From Raffaelea ambrosiae (taxonomy: Eukaryota > Ascomycota > Sordariomycetes > Ophiostomatales > Ophiostomataceae): DNA of 64,000 nt. Shown piece by piece: positions 35,001-46,353 of this stretch; the first letter of the stretch is position 1; every line of letters starts with the position of its first letter. The stretch is taken from the NCBI GenBank assembly GCA_002778195.1, contig PCDI01000005.1, positions 2,051,690 through 2,115,689 on the forward strand, in the 5' to 3' direction. Made by a program: the position numbers and the translations under genes. The notes below the pieces were generated by a model. That model ran no database searches, was not told the DNA's origin, and saw only the letters and a list, made by a program, of their open reading frames with translations.

Positions 35001-37415
35001 CCGGCCGCCGCGCCGCTGCATGCCCTCGAGGCGGTGGGCGCGGTACTCGGCGGTCCAGGACTCGAGCTGCACGGCCACGCCGCGCGAGTCGTCGGAGATG
35101 TCGGGGTCGACGCCGGCGACCTCCATGCTGAAGTCGGACGCCTGCATCTGGAAGTGCAGCAGCCACGCGGGGATGCCGCGCAGGAAGTTCGGGGGCGGGC
35201 GCGGGCGGCTGCGGGCGCGCTTGTCGGGCTGGACGTTGGGCCGCAGCTGTCTCACAATCTGGCGCAGGCCGTCGCTGATCTCGGGCCGCACCATCTTCAC
35301 CGAGAAGGTCTGGAGGTTGGCGCTGGCGACCACGTGGACGTTGGGCGACGCGTTCAGCTGGGTCTTGAGGTCGAAGGACTCGGTGATGAGCAGGTCGAAG
35401 CGGCTGCCCGCCGAGGTCTGGTAGTAGAGGTGGTGGGCCAGGAGCCGCGCGGTGGCGGCCAGGGAGTAGTGCAGGTCGCGGACGGGCGAGTGGAAGGACT
35501 CGATGTCGAGCGACACGGACGAGATGGACGAGATGAGCAGGTCGAAGTCGTCGGGGTCGGCGGCGGGGTGGACGGGCGGCAGGGTCATGCGCACGACGGG
35601 CTCGTGCATGGACAGCTTGATGTTGGCCTTGGGCAGCAGCCGCGAGATCAGAATGTGGCGCTTCTTGGGCCGCGTCCGCCGGTGGGGCGCCTTCGGCCGG
35701 GGGCGCAGGACGGCGAGCAGGAGCGGCAGGTGGCGCGGGTCGAGGTCGACCGAGGGCGACGTGACGACCGAGTTGGCAAACAGGATGTTGGCGTTGCGCT
35801 CCTCGGCGCTGATGTCGCGCGTGAGCTCGACCGTCTTGGACGGCAGGGTGGTGCGCACCGTGGTGGTGGCCATGGGGATGTAGAGCAGCCGCTGGGGCTT
35901 GCCCTGGTCGTCGTCGACGCCGACGGAGATGGACAGGGCCGCGGCCAGCGCCTCGTGGGCGATATCCTTGGAGGGGAAGTACATGCGGTGGGCCGGCGAC
36001 TTGGGGTCGAGCCGGTGCAGGTCGATGCCGACCTCCTTCATGGACATGTTCATGAGCAGCACCGGCGCGCCGGCCGACTTGGCGGCGGCGACGCGCTTGG
36101 CCATGCCGAGGAAGCTGACGGCGAACTGCACCTCCTTGATGCCGCGCAGGATGGAGCTGACGAACTCCTTGGAGTCGGCGAGCGTCTGGATGAGGTCGTC
36201 GTCGGCGTGGGCCTGGCTGGCGGCCGTGTCCGAGCCGTCGTGGTCGCCGTGGTCGTCGTGATCGTCGTGGTCGTCGTGGCCCCCGGTGGTGGCCCCGGTG
36301 GTGGCCCCGGTGGTGGTCTCCGGCGGCGGCCGGTGCCGCCGCAGCGACGGCACCCGCAGCAGCGGCATCGACAGCGGCAGCGGCATCTTGTCGCCGGCCG
36401 GCGAGCCCGGCTCCGACGACGACTCGTCCTCGGTCGCGCTGTCGGCGGCCACGGCGGCACCCGTCGACCGGGCCTTGAGCTCCCTATAGCGCCGGGCACA
36501 CAGCCGGAGGTCGTCGTAGGGCAGGTGCACGCGCCCGAGCTTGAGCGCCACGGCCGTGTCGCGCAGGCCGTCCAGCGCCTCGTACAGGAAGCCGTGGACG
36601 TTGAGCGTGGCGTTGTCGACAATCTCCATCGACTCGCGGCCCTCGGCCGTGAAGAGCACGCTGCGCAGCGTCACGATCCACTCGGCCTGGCGGTTCTCCT
36701 TGGGCGTCTTGCTGCGGCGCTGGAACAGAAACCGGTCCCGGTCGACCGTCTTGCGCCGCGTGTCCACCGCCATCGTGAAGCTGCCCACCTGCACGTTGCC
36801 GATCCCCGCAAAGTTGACCGTCGAGCCCGTCGCCACCACGTCCACCATGCGCATCCACTTGAGGTTCCTGTGCAGCCGCTTGATGCGCTCCTTCAGCTTC
36901 ATGAGCTTGCGCCATGTCTCGCTGCGCACCGCCGGCGACGCCTCGCGCTGCACGTGCAGCCGCGGCCGCCCCGTGCGTCGTGCGCCCGGCCGCCCACTGC
37001 CGCCGCTTCCGGGCGGGGTCTCGTCGTCGTCGCCGCCGCCGCCCGGCCCCCGGGCAGCCTCCGCTGCCGCCGCCGGGTCGCCGTCCGAGTGGTCGCCGCT
37101 CTCCGCCGGCTGCGCCTCCGCGGCCGCCTTGCGGCCCTCGAGCTCGCCCGTGTCGACGGTGACCGCGAGCTCGCTGACGACGATGCTGAGCCACGTGGGC
37201 TGTGCAAACGTGGGCCGGTGGATGTTCAGGCCAAGGCCGCGCACTTCGATCGTGAGGCCATCGCGTGGCGAGTAGGAGAGCCGCCGCAGCGAGAAGTAGC
37301 CGATGCGCTGGATCGAGAGCCCGGTGACAATGCGGACAACGGCGAACACGACAAACGAGAGCAGGTAGAGGAGCACGAGGATGCCGAATACGAACGTGGG
37401 ATTGAAGAGAGCCAT
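26811..37415 (-). CDS. FMP27: FMP27/BLTP2 (SABRE/Hobbit)-type bridge-like lipid transfer protein
   Basis: A single 3534-residue frame without introns, starting at MALFNPTFVFGILVLLYLLS. The N-terminal hydrophobic helix (about 8-30) anchors it in the ER; the following RIGYFSLRRLSYSPRDGLTI segment begins the repeating-beta-groove rod that is thought to channel lipids at membrane contacts. Family signatures are visible: the GFWDK motif (VGFWDKIRLSFHSRVRVAWK) near residue 1510 and the WPPW motif (SSWPPWVPLEAMFDFQTDPF) near residue 2410. Regions inserted between rod segments are low complexity: Asp/His repeats (about 36200-36290), poly-Gly, a ~20-residue poly-Ala block (about 30870-30930), and a long C-terminal tail of Asn/Ser/Gly runs (26.9-29.1 kb). 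It is clearly longer than the yeast protein, mainly through these insertions. GC-rich third codon positions leave a very long open frame on the opposite strand, which is not a gene. Confidence 0.95.
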
Positions 37416-38835
37416 GTCGGCTGGGCCTCTCTGCCAGGCACAAAGTCTGGGGAAGTCTGCAAGAAGAGGGCGAATGGGCAGCCCAACGTCAGCCAGAGCA
37501 GCTCACAGGAGGGCAGCTGTCGACACCGAGAGGGCTCAGCCGCACGCCACACGCAAAACAAAGCAGAAGCACGGCCGGAAGCAGCGGGACGGGAGGGAGG
37601 GGGCGGGGGGGGCCAGACGTACCAGCGAGGGGGCCAGTATCATGGCGTTCTCTATGTGTGCCTCCTCGTGAAGGAGCCCATGGCCAGCTTGTTGGCCAGC
37701 TGTTGCGTTTGTTGGGCAGCTCAGGGCGGAGCTGGGCGAGGGCAGGGGCTGAGAGAGGAAGCCCCGGAAAGCAAAATCTGAAAAGTACTGCAAAAAAAAG
37801 TACCGGCAAGGGGATGTGGCCCGTAGATAAGAGGTGCTGCGAGTGACGGGCAGAGTCAGGGTTTTGTTCGGCGATGTGGGATGGTCGAGGAGGACCAGAG
37901 TTGGCTGCTCTGCAGTCAGGGCGGAAGCCAACAGCTGGCGGCCGGTGGAGCTAGTCGCAGATGTTGACGTTGGATGCTGCAAAGGCAGGCACAGGTGGGT
38001 CGTCGCACAAGACAAGGAAGGAGCGATGCGCAAACTCTGAAAGGCCGGGTCGCAGTTGCCGCGCGGTGCAATTCTGGCCAAGTTGGCAAATGTCGTGCAA
38101 TTCGCTCCTGCTGGTTTGTGTGTCTTTTGGTGGGCGTTTTCTGCTCTCCGTCAGCACCGTCAGATCTCCAATTTCGCCTTGCACGCATTGCCCCTTCCTG
38201 GCCGGGGAACGCGCCCACAAAACAGCTTTAGCTTCTTGCACCCGCTGCTTAGTCAAAGCCACGGCCGCTATTCCGCTATTGTTCCTCGCACAAAATACCA
38301 CGGCAGGCGCAGCAGGTGCGTGGCCAATCACCGCGAGCTCCAGAAGTCAGGAAACCCAAACGGCATGCTAAAAAGCCCCGTCCCCCCGGCACAATGCAGC
38401 GGCCATGCCAAGCATTCCAAAGTCCCAACAAACAGAAGACCCCTGCAGCGGTGGTATCCAATTGTCACGGTAGTGGACATGTCCAAGATACGTCCCCGTC
38501 ATTTAGGCCGCCGCCACCTTGAGTAGCATCTGATGAGCGCGGGGATCTTTATCAACAGGTAAGACTGGTAGGACTTTTTGGCCGAATCTCGATAGGCAAG
38601 CCCGTGTCCAGCTGTCCCTGTCTTGCAAGACTGCCTGCGGTGTCTTGAACACCTCGAATGTCTTGTAAATACGAATCACGCCCCAGGGCTCGGCTGGCAG
38701 AGCGGATACTCGTTTCTTCGTTGCATTCTCTATACGCCAAAATGAACCCCGTGTACTGTTACAAACTCCAACTACTTATATGCTTCATACGTGAGATCCA
38801 TGATTTTTGTCTATTCCGCCACGGCAACTCCCCAT
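37416..38835. other. FMP27 upstream region and 3' flank of the Tim17-like gene
   Basis: Both neighbouring genes are on the minus strand, so this 1.4-kb stretch serves as FMP27 promoter and 5' leader (right of 37415) and as 3' flank of the small membrane-protein gene. It carries scattered GATAAG-type sites (for example near 37826). I find no reading frame with gene-like features. Confidence 0.5.
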
Positions 38836-39756
38836 CTAGGCACCAGACTCTGGCCGGCTGGCAGCGCCCGCAGCTCTCTGGCGCTTTGTCTCCTCCAGCG
38901 CGGCAATCTTGTCGTCAATCATCGACATCTCCACCTCCAGCTTGAGGATCTTGTCCTGGATGTACTTGGCATATTCCTCGTCCGACAGTGGCTTCAAGGG
39001 ACTCCACTTGGAGGCAAGCCAGCCGGTCTTCTGGTCGACGGCCTCCTGCGTTTCCGTGGGCATTCTGTTCACCAAGGCTTGTCCGCCTAGCCCAATAAGC
39101 GAGAAGACGGCGACGGCAGGGAGAATGTTCTTCGGGCCACCTGCAACGTGTCAGATACAAGGATGGGGCGTAGATAAGATGTCTGGATGCGGACCATGGA
39201 ACGTACGTAGAAGGCCGCCGCATAGACCGGCCGTCCCTCCGGCGATGCCGCTCGCCTTGATCTTGTCTCCCTGGCTGATTTTCTCATCCCCCCCCCACGA
39301 CTTGATCGTATACCTCCGTGATGCTGACATTGTTAGAACAGAACCACAGGTGAGCGCATCAGAGCACAAGGCTCCGGCCCGGGAGCAGCCGCTTACCGTA
39401 GTAGCTGGTGCCCAGAGTGAACCATTGTGCTCCCGTCACCAGCGAGAAGAGCACCGGTGCTGCGGAGCGCACAATGCCACCAGCGGCGCCCACAAACAAT
39501 CCTGCAGCACCTACAGAAGAAAGATCTCGGGTTAGAAGTATATCAGAGAGGTGGCAATTAGTAAGCAGGGTTGCAGGGTTTGTGTGCGTGCGAGTGCTCG
39601 TGACAGGAGAGCGAGAGCGTTGGCGTTCTGCGACGTACCTGTGACGAATCCAACCTTCAAGCTCGGCTCCAGAATCTCTGCAATCTCTGGCGGTATCTCT
39701 GCTTTCCGGTCTGGCTGCGAGCGCCGGGGTGGAGGCGCCGGGGAAGGCTGTGCCAT
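38836..39756 (-). CDS. Tim17/Tim22/Tim23-like small mitochondrial membrane protein
   Basis: Four exons, 39756-39639, 39510-39397, 39323-39207 and 39140-38836 (TAG), give 217 residues; start MAQPSPAPPPRRSQPD with context GCAATGG. After a Pro/Arg leader come Gly-rich helices with small-residue spacing typical of the Tim17 fold: FVTGAAGLFVGAAGGIVRSA, a segment around LFSLVTGAQWFTLGTSYYAS, IKASGIAGGTAGLCGGLLRG and ILPAVAVFSLIGLGGQALVN. The C-terminal ~75 residues are hydrophilic with a predicted helix (YAKYIQDKILKLEVEMSMID...). Acceptor choice for exon 3 is decided by phase: GTCAG/CA at 39323 keeps the frame, the nearer CGGAG does not. Whether it is an import component, a complex I accessory subunit of the same fold or another family member cannot be told from sequence. 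Confidence 0.7.
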
Positions 39757-40152
39757 TGCTGCTTGTCTTTTCTCTCGAGGCAGCAAGAACTGACAAGGCA
39801 GAAACTAGCGACTCACAATCCGTTGGCGTCTGGTCAGAACATGAGCACGGGATGAGGCGCCGATAATATTGGACGTCACACTGACACGCACTGTGCCGAG
39901 TTCCGTGTTGTGCGCCCGTTTTCGTTTCTTGTAAGTGTTGGTAGCGGGAGCAAGCAAGTGAACCGTCCCACATATTGATTTTTTATTATTATATTTTTTG
40001 TCTTTTATTTAATTCGCCCAACGTTCGCTTCGCTAGCACAACGACTTGCAGCGCACACACAGTGTCCAGCAATCACTGGCAAAGCGTGGCACTTGCCCGC
40101 TCTCGTCTTTAGCAAGAATAGCCGACACAAGCCAGCTTATTCGCTGCGGCCA

Positions 40153-40188
<36 letters not shown>

Positions 40189-40890
40189 TTCTTTTTCATC
40201 ATTCTCGTGTCGAGCGTAGCCTGGGACACCGCTTCCACTGCTGTGCGCATCTTGCGCGCTCTGCCCAGCCTGCTCGTGCGTAAAAGTCCCTTAGCCCTAT
40301 CTTCCGCCATATCTTTCTGCAGCGAGCTGTGTGCTGTCCTCTCGTGCGAGACAGGCCACTTGGGTGGAAGCAAGAACACCGTGTCATAGAGTGCCCACAC
40401 GGTGCGCGACTGAAGAGGCCACACCTCTGGGTCGCTCTTTCCCCTATGATGGATGGGAAAGCCACAGTCGGCACTAGCCCTGATTGGCCCTTAGCGCGGT
40501 CCAACTGGTGCAGCCCACGCAGAGTAAAAAAAAGTCCAACCCTCAAATCCTAATAAATTCAAAATTTTCCCTTCCAGGCCGCAACATCACGAAGAAGCCG
40601 TCCTCCAACCACGAACCTGCCCGCAACCGCCATCGATTGCAGGCTTTCTACGATTCCGATTCTGCAGAAGACTGTGTTCGCCCGACAGCAGCATTGGTCG
40701 TCGCCTTGATTTCTCGCGTCGCCTGTGCTTGAAACGAACCCCGCCCGCTCGCTTTTTTCCGCAGCCGATTTTTCGCTCTCGCCGCTCTTCCACGACGACG
40801 ACCCCCGGTCCCGTCACCAGCTGTTCACGCCTGCGCGCCACGATCCTGACATCGTAGCGTGCAGCCTCCCCAGCTTCCACTCTTTTTATC
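39757..40890. promoter_or_regulatory. Divergent promoter of the Tim17-like gene and eIF4B
   Basis: The 1.1 kb lies between two divergent start codons. It contains a 31-nt uninterrupted T-run (40157-40187), an A/T-rich patch at 39977-40015, and a C/T-rich leader before eIF4B. Long dT tracts are commonly nucleosome-excluding. No gene is supported inside. Confidence 0.5.
40157..40187 (+). repeat. 31-nt poly-T tract
   Basis: An uninterrupted run of 31 T in the divergent promoter, the longest homopolymer I see in the window. Its exact length could be a sequencing or assembly artefact; biologically, dA:dT tracts disfavour nucleosomes. Confidence 0.8.
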
Positions 40891-43359
40891 ATGCGTACGT
40901 CTTTCCTCGCCTCCCCTGCGGTTCCCCTGTCGCGTTTCTAGACTCGTGATTCCCGGCCAGTCCGCTACAAAAAAAATAATTACAAAAAAAATACCAAAAT
41001 TCCCCTGCTCCCCGAACACACCACCTCTGCCCAAACACACCTCTCGCGCTCACAGACTCACATCGCTAACATCCTCTCTGCAGCTCCGAAGAAGAAGGAA
41101 GTCCAGAAGCTCTCCTATGGAGAGTTCATGGCAAATGACTGTGAGTATCTGCTTCCATGCCCTCGCGGGCTAGCCCGACCTGTTCTCGGCCGTAATCTCA
41201 TCCAGATGCTAACTTCTCCCAGCTTTCGGCGGCTCTTGGGCCGACGAAGTAGAGGAAACTGTCGGTATGTATCTCCGTCTGCCCTCTGTGCTTGGGCGCG
41301 TCGCGATTTCGCGTCTTCTGCTGCGGCGTGGTGCCGTGTCCCCGTGCCCCCCCCCCCTTATGTCTTTAGTATGACGCAAACGCTTGTTTGAACTGCAGAC
41401 GCGTCACTGCATGAGACGAGACAGAGTCAAGTGCACGTACTGACACCAGAGTTGCAGGAACCCAGCCACTCCCTGCTCTCGAGCGCCGCGGCTATGGCGG
41501 CGGCGGCGGCGGCAGCTACGGTGGTGGTGGCAGGGACGCGTACAGCTCCTTTACCGACCGTGGTATGTCGGCCTCCCTGATCTGCTCTCCCATAGAAATT
41601 GACATGCTTTACTGACCCGGACACATCTAGGCTTCTCTCGCCGCGAGGAGGTCCCGCAGCGCATCCCCGACAAGCCGCCTTATCTTGCCCACCTCGGCAA
41701 CCTCGACTACGAGATCGCAGAGGAGAACATTCGCGAGTTTCTCGAGGGCACCGAGGTCACCAGCATCCGCCTGATCGAGGACCGCGAGACACACCGCCCC
41801 AAGGGCTTCGGCTATGCCGAGTTTGCCACCGTTGACGGCCTGAAGACGGCCCTGGAGATGGACGGCACCTCGTTCCGTGGCCGTACCATTAAGATCCGCA
41901 TTGCCGATCCTCGTATGTTCTCCCCTGCTCCATTTAGCTCATGCTTTGTTCATGCTTCCTCGCATGCAGATGACACTGGTTACTGACACGCACACCAGCC
42001 AAGGGCGGCGGCGGTGACTTCAACCGCGACTTCGACTGGGGTGCCCGCAAGGGCCCTCTCCCGGATCTCCCGCGCGGCAACGACCGCCGCAGCGGCCCCT
42101 CCGACTTTGGAGAGCGCCGGCCTCCCCGGGAGGCCCAGACCGAGGCCCGCGACCTCACCTGGGAGCGGAAGGGCCCTCTGCCGCCACCGGATCGGCCTGA
42201 GCGCTCCCGCGACGACAGCCGCTCGAGAGGCATGGAGAGCCGCTCCGAGTCGTACAGAGGCAACCGCAGACAATCGCCGGCTGCCTGGGGTGAGGGCCGC
42301 CCCGAAAGCAGCGGCTCCCGCCCGCCGCGCCGAGAGTTCTCCGACCGTCCCGAGAGAGTGCCCACTGCCGCCGAGAAGGACATGCAGTGGAGAAGCAACA
42401 TGCGTCCCGATGCGCCCGCCAAGTCCCCCGTTCCATCCCGCAGCGGCAGCGAGGCCCCGCCATCGCCCGCGACCTCCTCTGCGGCCCTGGCCTCTCGGCC
42501 GAAGCTGCACCTTGCCAAGCGCACAGTGTCCGACGCGCCCGATGCCGCGGCTGCTCCCCATGACTCAAAATCGAGCCCATTCGGTGCGGCCCGTCCTATC
42601 GACACGGCTGCCCGCGAGCGCGAGATCGAGGAGAAGCGCCTGGCCCACCTGAAGGAGAAGAAGGAGGCCGAGGAGAAGGCCAAGGAGGACGCCCGCAAGG
42701 CCAAGGAGGCTGCTGCACAGGAGGCTGCCGCAGCAAAGGTGGCTGCCGAAGCCGCCAAGGAGGCCGCCAAGGAAGCTGCCGAAATCGATGCAGCGAAGGA
42801 GGAGGCTGCCAAGGAGGCCAAGGAGGCTGCTGCTGAGGAGGCCAAGGAGGCCGCCGCCGCTGCTGCTGCTGCTGCTGCCGCCGACGAGTCCAAGACGGAG
42901 GCTGCCGAAGAGAAGACTTCGGAGGAGAAGCCGGCCGAGGAGAAGCAGCGCAAGGGCAGCAACGCCCAGAACGGCACGGCGGCGGGCCCGAAGCAGCCAT
43001 TCAACAAGCGCGAGCCGCGCGAGCCCCGCGAGCCCCGTGAGCCGCGCGAGCCCCGCGACAGCATCCAGAACGCCAAGTCGCGTGCAAACGAGAGCGGCAA
43101 CTGGAGACAGCCATCGGGCGACCAGCGCGGCGGCCGCGGCGCAGGCAACGGCAACCGCCGCGGCGGCGGTGCGCCAAGAGGACCACGACACGACGGCCCG
43201 CGCGCGCCGCGCTCCAACGGCGGTCAGGGTCCGCCGTCGCAGCCGACGACGCCGAAGCTGGTGCCTGAGGAGGCGGCCGAGAGCAAGGGCCCGGATGAGG
43301 AGGGCTGGGAGACGGTGCCCAACAAGGGCCGCCGTGGCCAGAAGCCACGCGCCCAATAA
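40891..43359 (+). CDS. TIF3: Translation initiation factor eIF4B (TIF3/Sce3-like)
   Basis: RNA-binding cofactor that stimulates eIF4A helicase during scanning. Six exons: 40891-40894, 41084-41140, 41223-41264, 41458-41562, 41631-41912 and 41999-43359 (TAA), 616 residues. The first coding exon holds only ATGC. The N-terminus MPPKKKEVQKLSYGEF and the SFGGSWADEVEE motif are characteristic. One RRM follows (about 78-160): PYLAHLGNLDYEIAEENI carries RNP2 and KGFGYAEFATV carries RNP1. Next come at least two family repeats, RDFDWGARKGPLP and RDLTWERKGPLP, with a weaker third at KDMQWRSNMRPD. A long Glu/Lys/Ala helical region (about 42600-42900, including an Ala-run) and an Arg/Gly-rich tail ending EGWETVPNKGRRGQKPRAQ complete it. 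All five introns have GT..AG ends and keep phase 1, the dense 5' intron set typical of such genes. Confidence 0.92.
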
Positions 43360-45038
43360 ATTGATACGGGGCACATGAGTTGTCCCCCCCCCGTCTCCCC
43401 TTTTCTTCTTTGCGAGAGAGAGATAGAGAGAGAGAGGGAGAAAGAGAGAGAGAGAGAAACCGAAAACCAACCACTTTCAGACAACCACACAAAAAAGGAG
43501 GGAGCGTAGGGGAGGAAAGGTTTTCCCAATACTGGGCGATGGCTGCCCAGCACGGGTTTTGTTGTGCGGGTGTTCACCGCTTTAAAAAAAAACACTTTCA
43601 ACTTGTTAACGTTAACTTCGGGAGGCCATTGCATGGCGGCGTCCTTTTCTATCTCTCCTGTTTTCTCTTATTCTTCTCTTTTCACGTTGACCCAACTGGC
43701 GGCATTCCCTTAACTAGAACGACCGGCGTTGAACCGGCGTTGCATTGGATATTTTTGGCCGATGATGTCTCTCTCTCTTTAGGCTTTGTGTCTTCGATTC
43801 GTTTCTTTTTTTCCTGCAGAAACCCATTTTTTGTTATTTTCTTAACGGGGCGATGACGTGCTTTCGATTGTTTGCTTTTTCTTTCTCTGTCTTTCTCTTC
43901 TCTTATTTTTTTTTTTTGGCTTGTCGTCTTCGCAATGTGGACAAGGGCTTCTGGCATTCGGCAATGCGAGGCCCGCAGTCCCTCCTTGTTTTCTTCACGG
44001 CAAAGCTAGTCTCCAGCGTGGCGGGACAAGATGAAAAAAAGGCGGGCGTGCCCTGGTCGGGAGGGCAGCTGAGTTGATGATGAGCCACCAGACGGCAGGG
44101 GCCATTGTGCGGGTTCCGCCGAGGACGTGCTCGTCTGGGGAATGTGGATGTATATCTGTGCTGTCTCGAGAGGTCTGGTCCGGGCTGGGGGGAAGAGAGG
44201 GAAGATAGTCTGCTTTTCTCTTGCAATGGAAGATCTGATTGAGAGTATGGCGGGCCAGAAAGAGGGATTCTCACGATCTGCACAATGGGAGGACACCAAA
44301 CTTAGAAAAGGAGGGCGGGCTATGCGGACGGAAAGGGGAATGCCCAGATAGGACGAGACCCTTTCTGCCTCTGCATGAGTGTGCTTCTGGCCTTGCGTGT
44401 TTTCTCTGTTTGTTTTTGTTAAGCACAGTATCAAACTGCGCCAGGTTTTTTTTCTTGTTCTTTTCTTCGTTTCTTTTTCTCATGTGTTTCTGCTCCTTTC
44501 TGTGTGCGCGTGTGTGTGTGTGTTCTGCTTGGGTGGCTAGCTGTCTTTGCATGCCGTGTCGCTGCCCCGTGATGATGATTTCTCTCCTCCGTCTTCTTTC
44601 CTCGACAGTTGCCATCGCCGCAACCACACTCCCCCCCGTCCAGTCCTTCCCTGTTTTCGCCTTTTTCTTTTCTTTTTTCGCCGTCCTTGTGGCTTTGCAG
44701 AACACGAGAAAGCACTGTCCATTTTTACTTTAATGTTACTAGATCGAGGCACACACGGAACAAACAAAAAGCTCGGGGGCCAGGTTTCTTTTATTCGTTT
44801 GCTCGTGGTGCTAGCCATGCTGATTGTACATAGCAATGCATGCCTATATTGAAACAGTTCTGATGCCTTTATGAATGTGCTAGTGTATGTGATCAATATG
44901 AATATAGAAGCAAAGGACACCCCTTTTCAAACAAAAACAGAAATAGAAGAAAGCACAGAAGAAAAAATAGAAGACGATCCCCTTTGCATGACGCATTTCT
45001 AATGACCTTTTTGTGACCTTTGTATCGGCGCTATCTTT
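43360..45038. other. Intergenic region between convergent eIF4B and RIA1 genes
   Basis: 1.7 kb with the two 3' UTRs. It has a GA-repeat tract (about 43413-43460), many T-runs, and a 12-bp palindrome GTTAACGTTAAC at 43605-43616. I see no gene. Confidence 0.55.
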
Positions 45039-46322
45039 TTACCTCTTCAGCGTCTTTTGCTTCTCGGCATCCCGCGCCACGTTCCGGCCCTCGACCAACA
45101 ACCCCTTCCGCCGCCGGACCCCGTCCATGTACCGCTTCGCCACGTTGGCCCGGTCGCCAAACTCGCCCAGGTCCTCCAGGTCGTCTTCCGTGAACGGCAC
45201 CCAGAAGGGATCCTCGTCCAGCACCTCGAAGCCCGTGAAGATCAGCTGCGGCTGTGCGGCGCCGCTCGTGCGCTTGCGCATGTCGTCGGCAAAGCCAAAC
45301 GACTCGGCGACGGGCAGGAGAGAGAGGATGGTGAAGAAGGGGGTGCCTTCTTTCATGGTCTCGGACAGGACGCGGCCGCGGCGGCGGGTGAGGACGTCGT
45401 AGACCCGGCCCAAGACCTCGGCTGTGTTGTTAGTGAAGAAACAAATGAACAAACGGAAGGGAAAATGGAGGGGAAAAACGGATCCGAAGAACAATATAAA
45501 AACAGAATGAAAACAGAATGAAAACATAATGAAAACATAATGAAAACAGAACGAAAAACGAACAAAAAAACAAAACTGAAAAACAAAACAAAACTGAAAA
45601 ACCCCGAACCCCCCCCCCCCCCCCCCAAATAAAAACTTACTACTCGCTTGGATCTCACACGAATACATGGCCAGCATCAGCCGCGGCGACCAGTCCAGAA
45701 ACCCCTTGTGGATGGACTGCTGGACCGTCTTGATGACCTCGCCCGTCAGACGGCCGAGGTTGTCCCGCACAGTCAAGGAAGAGGCGGCGCCCCCCCCTCC
45801 GTCGGCGGCCGTCGTCGTCATGGACACGTCCTCGACAATGACGGCCACGCCGTGGACCGGCTCGTGGCACAGCGGCCCCTGCGCGGTGGCCAGCTGGAAG
45901 GCATACACAATCTTGTCGGCAAAGTGTGTCGGGTCGATGGTCTCGTCGGCGTCCAGCCGGCTGCTGTGGAGCCGTTTCCGCGAAGCCATCGGGTGGTTGT
46001 CGTTGTCCTCGTCCTCGTCCTCGTCGTCGTCGTTGCGAAACAGCTTGCCCAGGAACTGCGTCCGCGTGCCGTCGATCAGAATGTTGGGGCCCGTCCGGCG
46101 CGGCCCAAAGGCCACAATGTGGTCAGCCACACCCTTCCAGGAGCCGCCACCGCTGCTGCTGCTGCTGCTGCTGCTGCGACCCTCTTTGCTGGCCGCAAAC
46201 TGGGCGCTGAGCTGCTTGTGGAACTCGTCTGGCGGCAACGACTTGGCCCCGGCCACCTCGTCGTCGTCGGCGGCGTCCGACTCATCTTCCTTGTCGTCAC
46301 TCTCCTCCTCGCTGCTCTCGCT

Positions 46323-46353
<31 letters not shown>

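Noticed and set aside
28965..37781. 2938-codon open frame on the + strand opposite FMP27
   Set aside because: Its content is Arg/Val/His/Leu-rich without domains. GC-rich third positions of the real gene suppress stops on the opposite strand; the minus frame has clear FMP27 motifs and a membrane anchor.
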